Origin: an uncultured Gemmatimonadota bacterium
Lineage (GTDB): Bacteria > Gemmatimonadota > Gemmatimonadetes > Gemmatimonadales > GWC2-71-9
Direction: 5' to 3'
NCBI GenBank assembly: GCA_946887295.1
Contig: CAMPKP010000181.1
Coordinates: forward strand, 1-5,615
DNA length: 5,615 nucleotides
Positions 1 to 5,398 of the stretch are shown here, in pieces (within the stretch, counting starts at the first letter, position 1; every line of letters begins with the position of its first letter). Under the pieces are notes generated by a model, which was given only the letters and a program-made list of their open reading frames with translations, had not been told where the DNA came from and searched no databases. The position numbers and the translations under genes were made by a program.

Positions 1-440
1 ACGTGCGCCGGCTGAGCTCGCGCGGCGACCCCGTCTGGCAGCCGCTCCCCGCCGACCGCACCGCCGCGTTCTGGAGCCTGGTCGCGCGCGGCAGCCTCGG
101 CGGGCCGATCACCCTGCGGCTGGGCGCGCTGGGCGACGGGATCGACGACACCATCGATCTCCTCGCGCACGATCTGGACGAGGGCCTGCTGAGCGCCGGC
201 GCCGGCGTCGGCATGATTCGCTGGACCGGCGACGCCCCGGTCGAGCGCCTCCGGGCGGTCCGGCGCGCGGCGGCCTCGCGCGAGATCCCGATGACGCTGG
301 AGCGCGCCCCCTGGCCGGTGCGCCGTGCCCTGGGCCACTTCGGCGCCTACCGCGAGGGCGTGGGCCAGCTCGTCGGCCGCCTGCGCGACAGCTTCGATCC
401 CGGCCACTCGCTGAGCGTAGCGCTGGAGGGAGCGGAGTGA
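1..440 (+). CDS. glcE: Glycolate oxidase FAD-binding subunit GlcE, C-terminal part (5' truncated)
   Basis: This is the C-terminal 145 residues of a longer protein; the reading frame is open to the left edge, so the GTG at base 3 is probably an internal Val. GlcE is the second flavin-type subunit of the membrane-associated glycolate oxidase GlcDEF, which oxidises glycolate to glyoxylate and passes electrons through GlcF. The visible part fits the C-terminal region of FAD-linked oxidases: alternating alpha/beta segments, then a closing LxxxFDPGxxLS-like stretch (RLRDSFDPGHSLS near the end) where family members usually read FDPxGxxNPGRF. The terminal NPGRF is not preserved, as in some GlcE proteins. 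The identification rests mainly on the adjacent glcF, which overlaps the stop codon by 4 bp (GTGA), implying translational coupling. The FAD-binding PCMH domain would lie outside the window. A GlcD-like protein fused to or replacing GlcE is the main alternative. Confidence 0.72.
   Translation, partial: VRRLSSRGDPVWQPLPADRTAAFWSLVARGSLGGPITLRLGALGDGIDDTIDLLAHDLDEGLLSAGAGVGMIRWTGDAPVERLRAVRRAAASREIPMTLERAPWPVRRALGHFGAYREGVGQLVGRLRDSFDPGHSLSVALEGAE
425..430 (+). promoter_or_regulatory. Shine-Dalgarno for glcF inside the glcE end
   Basis: GGAGGG lies 6 nt before the GTG at 437 and within the last codons of glcE. It supports the GTG at 437, which overlaps the glcE stop as GTGA, as the glcF start. 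Confidence 0.65.
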
Positions 441-1687
441 GAGCGGTGGAGCTCCCCGATCCCCTCGCTCCCTGCGTCCACTGCGGGTTCTGTCTTCCCG
501 CCTGCCCCACCTATCTCGCCACCGGAGACGAGGCCGACAGCCCGCGCGGGCGCATCGTGCTGATGCGGGCGCTGGAGCGGAACGAGATCGGCCCCGGCGA
601 CGACGCGCTGGTGCAGCACCTCGACGCCTGCCTCGGCTGCCGCGGGTGCGAGCCGGTCTGCCCCTCCGGCGTGGCCTACGGACGCGGACTGGAGACGGCC
701 CGCGAGCGGCTGTTCGCGGAGCGAGGGCTGCCGCCCCTCGCCCGGTTGGTGCTCGGCGTCTTCCGGTACGAGGCCCTCTGGCGCCCGCTGTTCACCGCGG
801 CGCGCGCGCTTCGCGCGACGGGTCTGCCCCGCCGCATGGCGGGAGCCGGGCGACTCGGGTTCGGCATGGGGATGGTGGCGGCGAGCCGGCGCCGGGGCTG
901 GCGGGAGGGCCGCGGCGCTCACGCCGACACCGCGGCGGCCCCGCGCCCCACCGTCGCTCTCTTCCGCGGCTGCGTCATGGACACCCTGCTCCGGCACGTC
1001 AACGACGCGACCCGGCGGACGCTCGAGGTGAACGGCTACGACGTCGTCGAGGTGACGGGACAGGGCTGCTGCGGCGCGCTGCACGAGCACGCCGGCGACC
1101 GTGCCGGCGCGGCCGCGCTCGCGCGGCGCAACGTCGCCGCGCTGGCGCGCTCGGCCGACTACATCGTGACCAACAGCGCGGGCTGCGGCGCGCTCCTCAA
1201 GGACTACGGCCACCTGCTGCCGGACGACGAAGACGCCGCCGCCATGGCCGCGAAGGTGCGCGACGTGAGCGAGCTGCTCGCCGCCGCGGGCCCCCTGCCG
1301 GGCGCGCCGCTCGAGCTGGACGTCGCGTACGACGCGCCCTGCCATCTCCAGCACGCGCAGCGGGTGCACGACGCGCCCCTGGCGGTGCTCGGCGCGATTC
1401 CCGGGCTGCGGCTCCGCCTGCTCCCCGGCTTCGACCGCTGCTGCGGCAGCGCGGGCATCTATTCGGTGCTGCAGCCGGCCATGGCCCGGGCGGTGCTGGA
1501 GTCGAAGATCGAGGCGATCGGCGCCGCCACGCCGAGGCCCCGCATCGTGGCCACGGGCAATCCCGGGTGCCTGATGCAGATCGGGGCCGGACTGATCGCC
1601 GCGGGACTCGACGTGGAGGTGGCGCATCCGGTCGAGCTGCTGGACCGGAGCTATGCGGCGCGGACGGACCCCGACGGCGAGCAGTGA
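437..1687 (+). CDS. glcF: Glycolate oxidase iron-sulfur subunit GlcF
   Basis: A 416-residue protein, the usual length for GlcF. It is the electron-transfer subunit of glycolate oxidase, taking electrons from the GlcD/GlcE flavin subunits towards the quinone pool. The N-terminus carries two ferredoxin-type [4Fe-4S] motifs: C13-x2-C16-x2-C19-x3-C23-P and C65-x2-C68-x2-C71-x3-C75-P. Two cysteine-rich CCG domains follow. The first has C179, the C211-C212-G pair and C250 in a SAGCG context. The second has C302 in APCHLQH, the C335-C336-G pair and C378 in NPGCLMQI. All cysteines expected for the family are present, so the protein looks intact. The GTG start overlaps the upstream stop by 4 bp and has a good ribosome-binding site. 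Related CCG-domain proteins (LutA/LldE, GlpC, HdrB-type) are the alternatives, but the length, the tandem N-terminal ferredoxin motifs and the flavin-subunit neighbour favour GlcF. Confidence 0.93.
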   Translation: MRAVELPDPLAPCVHCGFCLPACPTYLATGDEADSPRGRIVLMRALERNEIGPGDDALVQHLDACLGCRGCEPVCPSGVAYGRGLETARERLFAERGLPPLARLVLGVFRYEALWRPLFTAARALRATGLPRRMAGAGRLGFGMGMVAASRRRGWREGRGAHADTAAAPRPTVALFRGCVMDTLLRHVNDATRRTLEVNGYDVVEVTGQGCCGALHEHAGDRAGAAALARRNVAALARSADYIVTNSAGCGALLKDYGHLLPDDEDAAAMAAKVRDVSELLAAAGPLPGAPLELDVAYDAPCHLQHAQRVHDAPLAVLGAIPGLRLRLLPGFDRCCGSAGIYSVLQPAMARAVLESKIEAIGAATPRPRIVATGNPGCLMQIGAGLIAAGLDVEVAHPVELLDRSYAARTDPDGEQ

Positions 1688-1698
1688 GCCGCCTTTCC

Positions 1699-1704
1699 TA
1701 TTAT
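1699..1704 (+). promoter_or_regulatory. Possible -10 box in an AT-rich island before the HAD gene
   Basis: TATTAT matches the TATAAT consensus at 5 of 6 positions. It sits in a short stretch (1691-1717) of about 41% GC, in strong contrast to the GC-rich genes on either side. No -35 box is visible at 15-19 bp upstream. Transcription from it would begin near 1711, leaving only about 6 nt before the ATG at 1717. Tentative. Confidence 0.25.
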
Positions 1705-1716
1705 CTGTTAGGCACA

Positions 1717-2379
1717 ATGGCCTCCGGCATTCTCTTCGATTTCAACGGCGTCATCATCGACGACGAGCCGCAGCACTGCGACGCGCTGATCGCGACCCTC
1801 GCCGAGTACGGCTGTCCGCTCGACCGCGAGACCTACTACCGCGACTATCTCGGCTTCGACGACCGCGAGTGCTTCCGGGTCGCCTTCGCGCAATGCGGCG
1901 GGCCGGTGGAGGAATCGCGGCTGCTGGAGGCGATCGAGCGGAAGAACCGGCACTACGAGCGCGCCGTCCGGGCCGACATGCGGCTGGTGCCCGGCGCGGT
2001 GGATTTCGTCGAGGCGGCCGCGCTCGACGGGCTGCAGCTCGCCATCGTGTCGGGGGCCCTCCGCCGGGAGATCAGCCTGGTGCTCGAGCTCTCCGGGCTG
2101 GCGCCGCACTTCTCCGAGATCGTGGCCGCCGAGGACGTGAGCGCGTGCAAGCCCGATCCCCAGGGCCTCAACCGCGCGCGCGGGGCGCTGGGCGTGCCGG
2201 CCGCGCGCTGCGTGGTGATCGAGGACTCGCTTCCCGGTCTCGCCGCCGCTCGCGGCGCCGGACTGCGCTGCGCGATGCTCACGACCTCGCACCCGGAAGA
2301 CTCGCTCGCCGCGGGGGACGCGGTGTGGCCCGATTTCGTCGGCCGGACGCCGGACGAGCTGCCCTGGTCGCATGACTGA
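1717..2379 (+). CDS. HAD-superfamily (beta-PGM/phosphoglycolate phosphatase-like) protein with Asn in catalytic motif I
   Basis: A 220-residue protein of the HAD subfamily I type with an alpha-helical C1 cap between motifs I and II (about residues 15-90). Motif I is FDFNGVIIDDEP with nucleophile D8; position 10, normally the acid/base Asp of DxDG, is Asn (codon AAC at 1744-1746). Motif II is S112 in AIVSGA, motif III is K145 in CKPDPQ, and motif IV is E169-D170 in VIEDSLPGLAAARGAG. Everything apart from position 10 is canonical. Family members dephosphorylate small substrates (phosphoglycolate, sugar phosphates) or isomerise beta-glucose-1-phosphate. Placement after glcEF makes phosphoglycolate an attractive but unproven substrate. 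The start is uncertain: GTG at 1684 is in frame, overlaps the glcF stop as GTGA and would add 11 residues (231 aa). I prefer the ATG at 1717 because motif I normally begins within the first ten residues. Neither start has a strong Shine-Dalgarno. The 3' end overlaps ygfZ by 8 bp. Confidence 0.85.
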   Translation: MASGILFDFNGVIIDDEPQHCDALIATLAEYGCPLDRETYYRDYLGFDDRECFRVAFAQCGGPVEESRLLEAIERKNRHYERAVRADMRLVPGAVDFVEAAALDGLQLAIVSGALRREISLVLELSGLAPHFSEIVAAEDVSACKPDPQGLNRARGALGVPAARCVVIEDSLPGLAAARGAGLRCAMLTTSHPEDSLAAGDAVWPDFVGRTPDELPWSHD

Positions 2380-3358
2380 CCTCGACCTGACCATCGACCG
2401 GGACCGGCTCGACGCCGTGCGGCGCGGCGCGGCGGTGGTCGTGGACCACCCCGCCGTCTTCCGGATCACGGGGCCGGGCGCGCTCACCTGCCTGCAGGGC
2501 ATCTTCACCAACGACCTCGATCACCCGGGCGACGGCAGCCTGATCTACGGCGCCATGCTGACGCCGAAGGGAATGATCGTGGTGGACGGGTGGGTCCTCC
2601 GCCACCTCGGCGCGCTCACCCTGATCGCGCCGGTCGCCGGGCGCGAGGCCATGCGCGAGATCTTTCAGCGGACGCTCCCGCCGAGGCTGGCCAGGGCGGA
2701 GGACGTGACCGGTGACTCCCTCGTCGCCTGGGTGCTCGGCGCCCACGGCTTCCAGACGCTGGTGCAGTCCGGCGTGCGGGTGCCCGAGGCGGCGGGCCGC
2801 GTGGTCGAGCACGAGAGCGGCGCCGGACCCTCCGTCGTCGCGCTGGCTCCGGAGACGGCGCCCTTCGCGGCGCTGGTGTCGGGCACGGCTCCGGCGGTGG
2901 ACGCCGCCGTGCGGCGGCTCCTGATGGCCGGCGCGGTCCGCGGCGAGGCCGGCGATCTCCACGCCGCGCGGATCCTCGCGGGCTGGCCCGCGCTCGGCGT
3001 GGAGATCGACGAGAAGACGCTGCCGCAGGAGGTCCGCTACGACGAGATCGGCGGGGTGTCGTACACCAAGGGGTGCTACACCGGCCAGGAGACCGTCGCC
3101 CGCATCCACTTCCGGGGCCACACCAACCGCGAGCTTCGGGGACTGGCCTGGCGGGAGCCGGGCGCGCCGAACGGTCGGGCGGTCGTCGCCCGCGAGAAGG
3201 AGGTGGGCACGGTGCGCTCGACCCTGACGGTGGACGGCCGCACCCTGGGTCTCGCGGTGGTGCGGCGGGAGGTCGAGCCGGGCGCCCAGGTCGTCGCGGG
3301 AGGACGCGGCGCGAGAGTGGTCAGCCTGCCCTTCGGCGGAGACGAGCTGGATGACTGA
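2372..3358 (+). CDS. ygfZ: YgfZ/GcvT-like folate-binding protein, Fe-S cluster maintenance
   Basis: A 328-residue protein of the YgfZ family, a relative of the aminomethyltransferase GcvT. The bacterial family acts in the cytosol as a tetrahydrofolate-dependent factor for assembly or repair of certain Fe-S enzymes. The diagnostic signature KGCYTGQE is at residues 233-240, with the invariant cysteine C235, followed by TVARIHFRGHTNREL. The N-terminal part shows the family's LQGIFTNDL (41-49) and YGAMLTPKGMIVVDGWV (59-75) blocks, and residues from about 255 to the end form the small C-terminal beta-barrel. Length is typical and no key residue is missing. The ATG start overlaps the HAD stop by 8 bp, so the two are probably translated together. 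Its position two genes after the two-cluster protein GlcF suggests it services that subunit, although YgfZ generally has wider targets. A true GcvT is unlikely, because the KGCYxGQE motif is specific to YgfZ. Confidence 0.92.
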   Translation: MTDLDLTIDRDRLDAVRRGAAVVVDHPAVFRITGPGALTCLQGIFTNDLDHPGDGSLIYGAMLTPKGMIVVDGWVLRHLGALTLIAPVAGREAMREIFQRTLPPRLARAEDVTGDSLVAWVLGAHGFQTLVQSGVRVPEAAGRVVEHESGAGPSVVALAPETAPFAALVSGTAPAVDAAVRRLLMAGAVRGEAGDLHAARILAGWPALGVEIDEKTLPQEVRYDEIGGVSYTKGCYTGQETVARIHFRGHTNRELRGLAWREPGAPNGRAVVAREKEVGTVRSTLTVDGRTLGLAVVRREVEPGAQVVAGGRGARVVSLPFGGDELDD

Positions 3359-3365
3359 AACACAT

Positions 3366-3392
3366 CGGGCCCCGAGCTGCGCTCGGGGCCCG
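3366..3392. terminator. Perfect 12-bp hairpin between convergent ygfZ and lipoprotein genes
   Basis: CGGGCCCCGAGC (3366-3377) pairs perfectly with GCTCGGGGCCCG (3381-3392) around a TGC loop. It starts 7 bp after the ygfZ stop and lies 24 bp after the lipoprotein stop on the other strand. There is no good T-tract on the plus side; on the minus side a weak TGTGTTT follows. Position and stability fit a bidirectional terminator, as is common in GC-rich genomes. Confidence 0.75.
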
Positions 3393-3416
3393 ACGGAACT
3401 GCACCGCGGCCGGAGC

Positions 3417-3605
3417 CTACTTGGCGGTGTCCCGGGCCATCGTGGTGTCGGACTGCATCATGCTGGTGTCGTGCGACATGCCCATGCCGGTATCGGCGGG
3501 CGCGCCCATCTCACCGGTGGTCTCCGCGGCCGGAGCATCCGCCGCCTTCTTCTCGCCACACGCCGCGAGGACGAGAATCGCGGACATCAAGAGCAGCTTC
3601 TTCAT
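3417..3605 (-). CDS. Small secreted lipoprotein with DTxM repeats, unknown function
   Basis: A 62-residue predicted lipoprotein. The N-terminus MKKLLLMSAILVLAAC is a typical type II signal peptide: positive Lys2-Lys3, a hydrophobic core, and lipobox L13-A14-A15-C16. Cleavage would leave a 47-residue mature protein starting CGEKKA. The mature part is Ala/Asp/Glu-rich, followed by a tail with four degenerate copies of DTxM: DTGM (38-41), DTSM (46-49), DTTM (53-56) and a terminal DTAK (59-62). It holds six Met and one His, which could bind a soft metal such as copper, but this is inference only. The ATG at 3605 is chosen because it is directly followed by the signal peptide and preceded by AAGGAG at 6 nt. 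Longer in-frame upstream sequence reads through the promoter region and is not coding. It stands alone on its strand, with its own promoter. I do not recognise a named family. Short lipoproteins of this style are, from memory, frequent in Gemmatimonadota. Confidence 0.85.
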   Translation of the reverse strand: MKKLLLMSAILVLAACGEKKAADAPAAETTGEMGAPADTGMGMSHDTSMMQSDTTMARDTAK

Positions 3606-3611
3606 CAGGTA

Positions 3612-3617
3612 CTCCTT
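3612..3617 (-). promoter_or_regulatory. Strong Shine-Dalgarno of the lipoprotein gene
   Basis: Read on the minus strand this is AAGGAG, followed by TACCTG and then ATG (6-nt spacing). It is the best ribosome-binding site in the window and fixes the lipoprotein start at 3605. Confidence 0.8.
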
Positions 3618-3685
3618 AACAGGATGGGTGGTACGTCCACTATCCAGGGTAAGCTTCGAGACGGCCGCTGGTTGCACGGGGGGCG

Positions 3686-3713
3686 AAGCTACATTGCTCC
3701 CCGGGTTTGTCAA
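3686..3713 (-). promoter_or_regulatory. Sigma-70-type promoter for the lipoprotein gene
   Basis: On the minus strand a perfect TTGACA (3713-3708) is followed after 16 nt by TAGCTT (3691-3686), which matches the -10 consensus at 3 of 6 positions including the key first T, second A and last T. Transcription would begin near 3679 and leave a leader of about 74 nt before the ATG at 3605. A 7-bp inverted repeat, AGCTTCG (3652-3658) and CGAAGCT (3684-3690), overlaps the -10 box and could be an operator half-pair or a chance match. Confidence 0.5.
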
Positions 3714-3807
3714 GCCGGAGGCCGCTGGGCCCCTCCAGCCCCGACACTGCAAGACTTTGTGAAGCAATGACTTGGAACCACAGACCCACCGACGAGCGAC
3801 CTCCGAC

Positions 3808-5271
3808 ATGACCGAGCCACGCACCTTCGGTGACCTCAAGAACAGCCGCTGGGCCGAGCCTCCCCTCCGGGGGCGCACGGTCCGGGACGAGATCCGCGCC
3901 AACCTGATGACGCGCATCGAGTCCGGGGCGACGCTCTTCCCGGGCATCGTCGGCTACGAGGACACCATCGTTCCCAACATCGTGAATGCGCTCCTGGCGC
4001 GCCACCACTTCATCCTGCTGGGCCTCCGCGGACAGGCGAAGAGCCGCATCCTTCGCGACCTGACCAATCTGCTCGACGAGCGCATTCCCGTGGTCGCCGG
4101 CAGCGAGGTGAACGACGATCCCTTCGCGCCGATCTCGAAGTACGCCCGCGAGATGCTCGCGGAGTGCGGCGACGCGACCGCGATCGCCTGGCTGCGCCGC
4201 GACCAGCGGTACGTCGAGAAGCTCGCGACGCCGGACGTCACCATCGCCGACCTCATCGGGGACGTGGATCCGATCAAGGCGGCGCGGGGCGGCCACCTGC
4301 TCTCCGACGAGCTGACCATGCACTTCGGCCTGCTGCCGCGGGCCAACCGCGGGATCTTCGCGATCAACGAGCTGCCCGACCTGAGCGGCAAGGTCCAGGT
4401 CGGCCTCTTCAACATCATGCAGGAAGGCGACGTCCAGATCAAAGGCTATCCGGTCCGGCTGCCGCTCGACGTCCTGCTGGCGTTCACCGCCAATCCGGAG
4501 GACTACACCGCGCGCGGCAAGATCATCACGCCGCTGAAGGACCGGATCGGCTCCGAGATCATCACCCACTACCCGCGCACGGTGTCGCTGGGCATGGAGA
4601 TCACGGTCCAGGAGGCCTGGACCTCGCGCGGCGGCGCCGAGCTCGACATCCCCGACTTCGTGATCGAGGTGATCGAGCGGGTGGCCTTCGAGGCGCGGGA
4701 GGACAAGCGGGTGGACAAGCGGTCCGGGGTGAGCCAGCGGCTGCCGATCAGCGTGCTGGAGAACGCGATCTCCAACGCGGAGCGCCGCACCCTCGCGCTG
4801 GGCGAGCGGCGGGTGGTGCCGCGGGTGAGCGACATCTACGCGGCGGTGCCGTCCATCACCGGCAAGCTCGAGCTGGAGTACGAGGGCGAGCTGCAGGGCG
4901 GCGACGCCATCGCCCGCGAGCTGATCCGCCGGGCGGCGGGCAAGGTGCTGGAGGAGCGGGCCGGCGGGGCGGACCTGGCGCGGATCGTCGCCTGGTTCGA
5001 CCAGGGCGGCGCGCTCAAGGTTCCCGGCGACGAGCGCACCGAGCTCTGCTACCAGGGCTTCTCGGTGGTGCCCGGGCTGCTCGACATCGTGAGCGACGTG
5101 GGCCTCTCGCCCAAGTCCGACCACCCGCGGGCGGTCGCCGGCTGCGAGCTGATGCTCGAGGGACTGGCCGCGCAGAAGCGGATCAGCCGCTCCGAGGAGC
5201 TGGGCTACAGCCGCGCGAAGCCGGAGCGGCGGGAGCCGGGATACGGCAAGGGTGGGATGTCGTTCGGGTGA
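3808..5271 (+). CDS. MoxR/ChlI-like AAA+ ATPase with variant Walker motifs
   Basis: A 487-residue AAA+ ATPase of the MoxR/magnesium-chelatase-I-like class, cytosolic with no membrane segment. The Walker A loop is GLRGQAKS (72-79), with Ala77 where GxxGxGK[ST] has Gly; K78 and S79 are kept. Walker B is GIFAINELPDL (182-192), ending in Asn187-Glu188 rather than Asp-Glu. Next come the helix-2-insert-like segment QEGDVQIKGYPVRLP (205-219), sensor 1 around N229 in FTANPEDYT, and an arginine-finger-like R246 in PLKDRIGSE. Residues 290-350 resemble the lid domain, followed by a C-terminal extension of unknown role. MoxR-type ATPases normally remodel or insert cofactors into a partner, often a von Willebrand factor A protein; none is adjacent here. 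I chose the ATG at 3808, since the residues before it from the TTG at 3772 look non-coding. No strong Shine-Dalgarno or promoter is seen. It is often annotated simply as magnesium chelatase, but there are no pigment-synthesis neighbours to support that. Confidence 0.85.
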   Translation: MTEPRTFGDLKNSRWAEPPLRGRTVRDEIRANLMTRIESGATLFPGIVGYEDTIVPNIVNALLARHHFILLGLRGQAKSRILRDLTNLLDERIPVVAGSEVNDDPFAPISKYAREMLAECGDATAIAWLRRDQRYVEKLATPDVTIADLIGDVDPIKAARGGHLLSDELTMHFGLLPRANRGIFAINELPDLSGKVQVGLFNIMQEGDVQIKGYPVRLPLDVLLAFTANPEDYTARGKIITPLKDRIGSEIITHYPRTVSLGMEITVQEAWTSRGGAELDIPDFVIEVIERVAFEAREDKRVDKRSGVSQRLPISVLENAISNAERRTLALGERRVVPRVSDIYAAVPSITGKLELEYEGELQGGDAIARELIRRAAGKVLEERAGGADLARIVAWFDQGGALKVPGDERTELCYQGFSVVPGLLDIVSDVGLSPKSDHPRAVAGCELMLEGLAAQKRISRSEELGYSRAKPERREPGYGKGGMSFG

Positions 5272-5341
5272 GGGGGCGGAAGGACGAATGGCAGAGGTCG
5301 GAAGCGCAACCGAGTAGGGCAAGGCGCGACAAGGCTAGCTG

Positions 5342-5365
5342 TGTCATCCTGAGCGAAGCGAAGGA
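5342..5365. repeat. Dispersed-type intergenic motif (CCTGAGCGAAGCGAAGG)
   Basis: The 127-bp gap between the AAA+ gene and the convergent kinase-like gene contains GTCATCCTGAGCGAAGCGAA followed by GGA. From memory, very similar motifs recur in intergenic regions of many environmental genomes (Acidobacteriota, Gemmatimonadota, Chloroflexota, Bacteroidota/Chlorobi). Only one copy is present in this window, so its repeat status cannot be shown from the sequence here. Confidence 0.5.
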
Positions 5366-5387
5366 GGCCATGCCCGCCCATGGCCTC
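5364..5387. terminator. Hairpin between convergent AAA+ and kinase-like genes
   Basis: GAGGCCATG (5364-5372) pairs perfectly with CATGGCCTC (5379-5387) around a 6-nt CCCGCC loop. It directly abuts the dispersed-type motif, lies 93 bp after the AAA+ stop and 12 bp after the stop of the minus-strand gene. No T-tract follows on either strand. It may terminate transcription in one or both directions or be part of the repeat unit. Confidence 0.45.
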
Positions 5388-5398
5388 TCCCGGCCGCC

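Noticed and set aside
801..817. CG-rich palindrome CGCGCGCGCTTCGCGCG in glcF
   Set aside because: It is coding sequence for Ala-Arg-rich residues in a very GC-rich gene; such foldbacks are expected by chance there.
646..1683. Long plus-strand open frame running through glcF and into the HAD gene
   Set aside because: It is the HAD frame left open upstream by high GC. The part before about 1684 is Arg/Ala-rich and overlaps glcF, so it does not represent a fusion.
347..1717. 456-codon open frame on the minus strand opposite glcF
   Set aside because: It is a GC-rich antisense shadow: composition is Arg/Ala/His-rich with no recognisable domain, and the opposite strand encodes a complete GlcF with all its cysteines.
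3772..3807. TTG start giving 12 more residues on the AAA+ protein
   Set aside because: The extra residues (EPQTHRRATSD) look like translated leader, there is no ribosome-binding site for the TTG, and the ATG at 3808 gives a natural N-terminus.
3606..3947. Longer N-terminus for the lipoprotein from upstream in-frame codons
   Set aside because: It would run through the promoter and the AAA+ coding region and bury the signal peptide; the strong AAGGAG favours the ATG at 3605.
3640..5322. 560-codon minus-strand open frame, longer than the AAA+ gene opposite it
   Set aside because: It is rich in His, Arg and Asp low-complexity runs with no motif, while the plus strand has clear Walker motifs, sensor 1 and an arginine finger.
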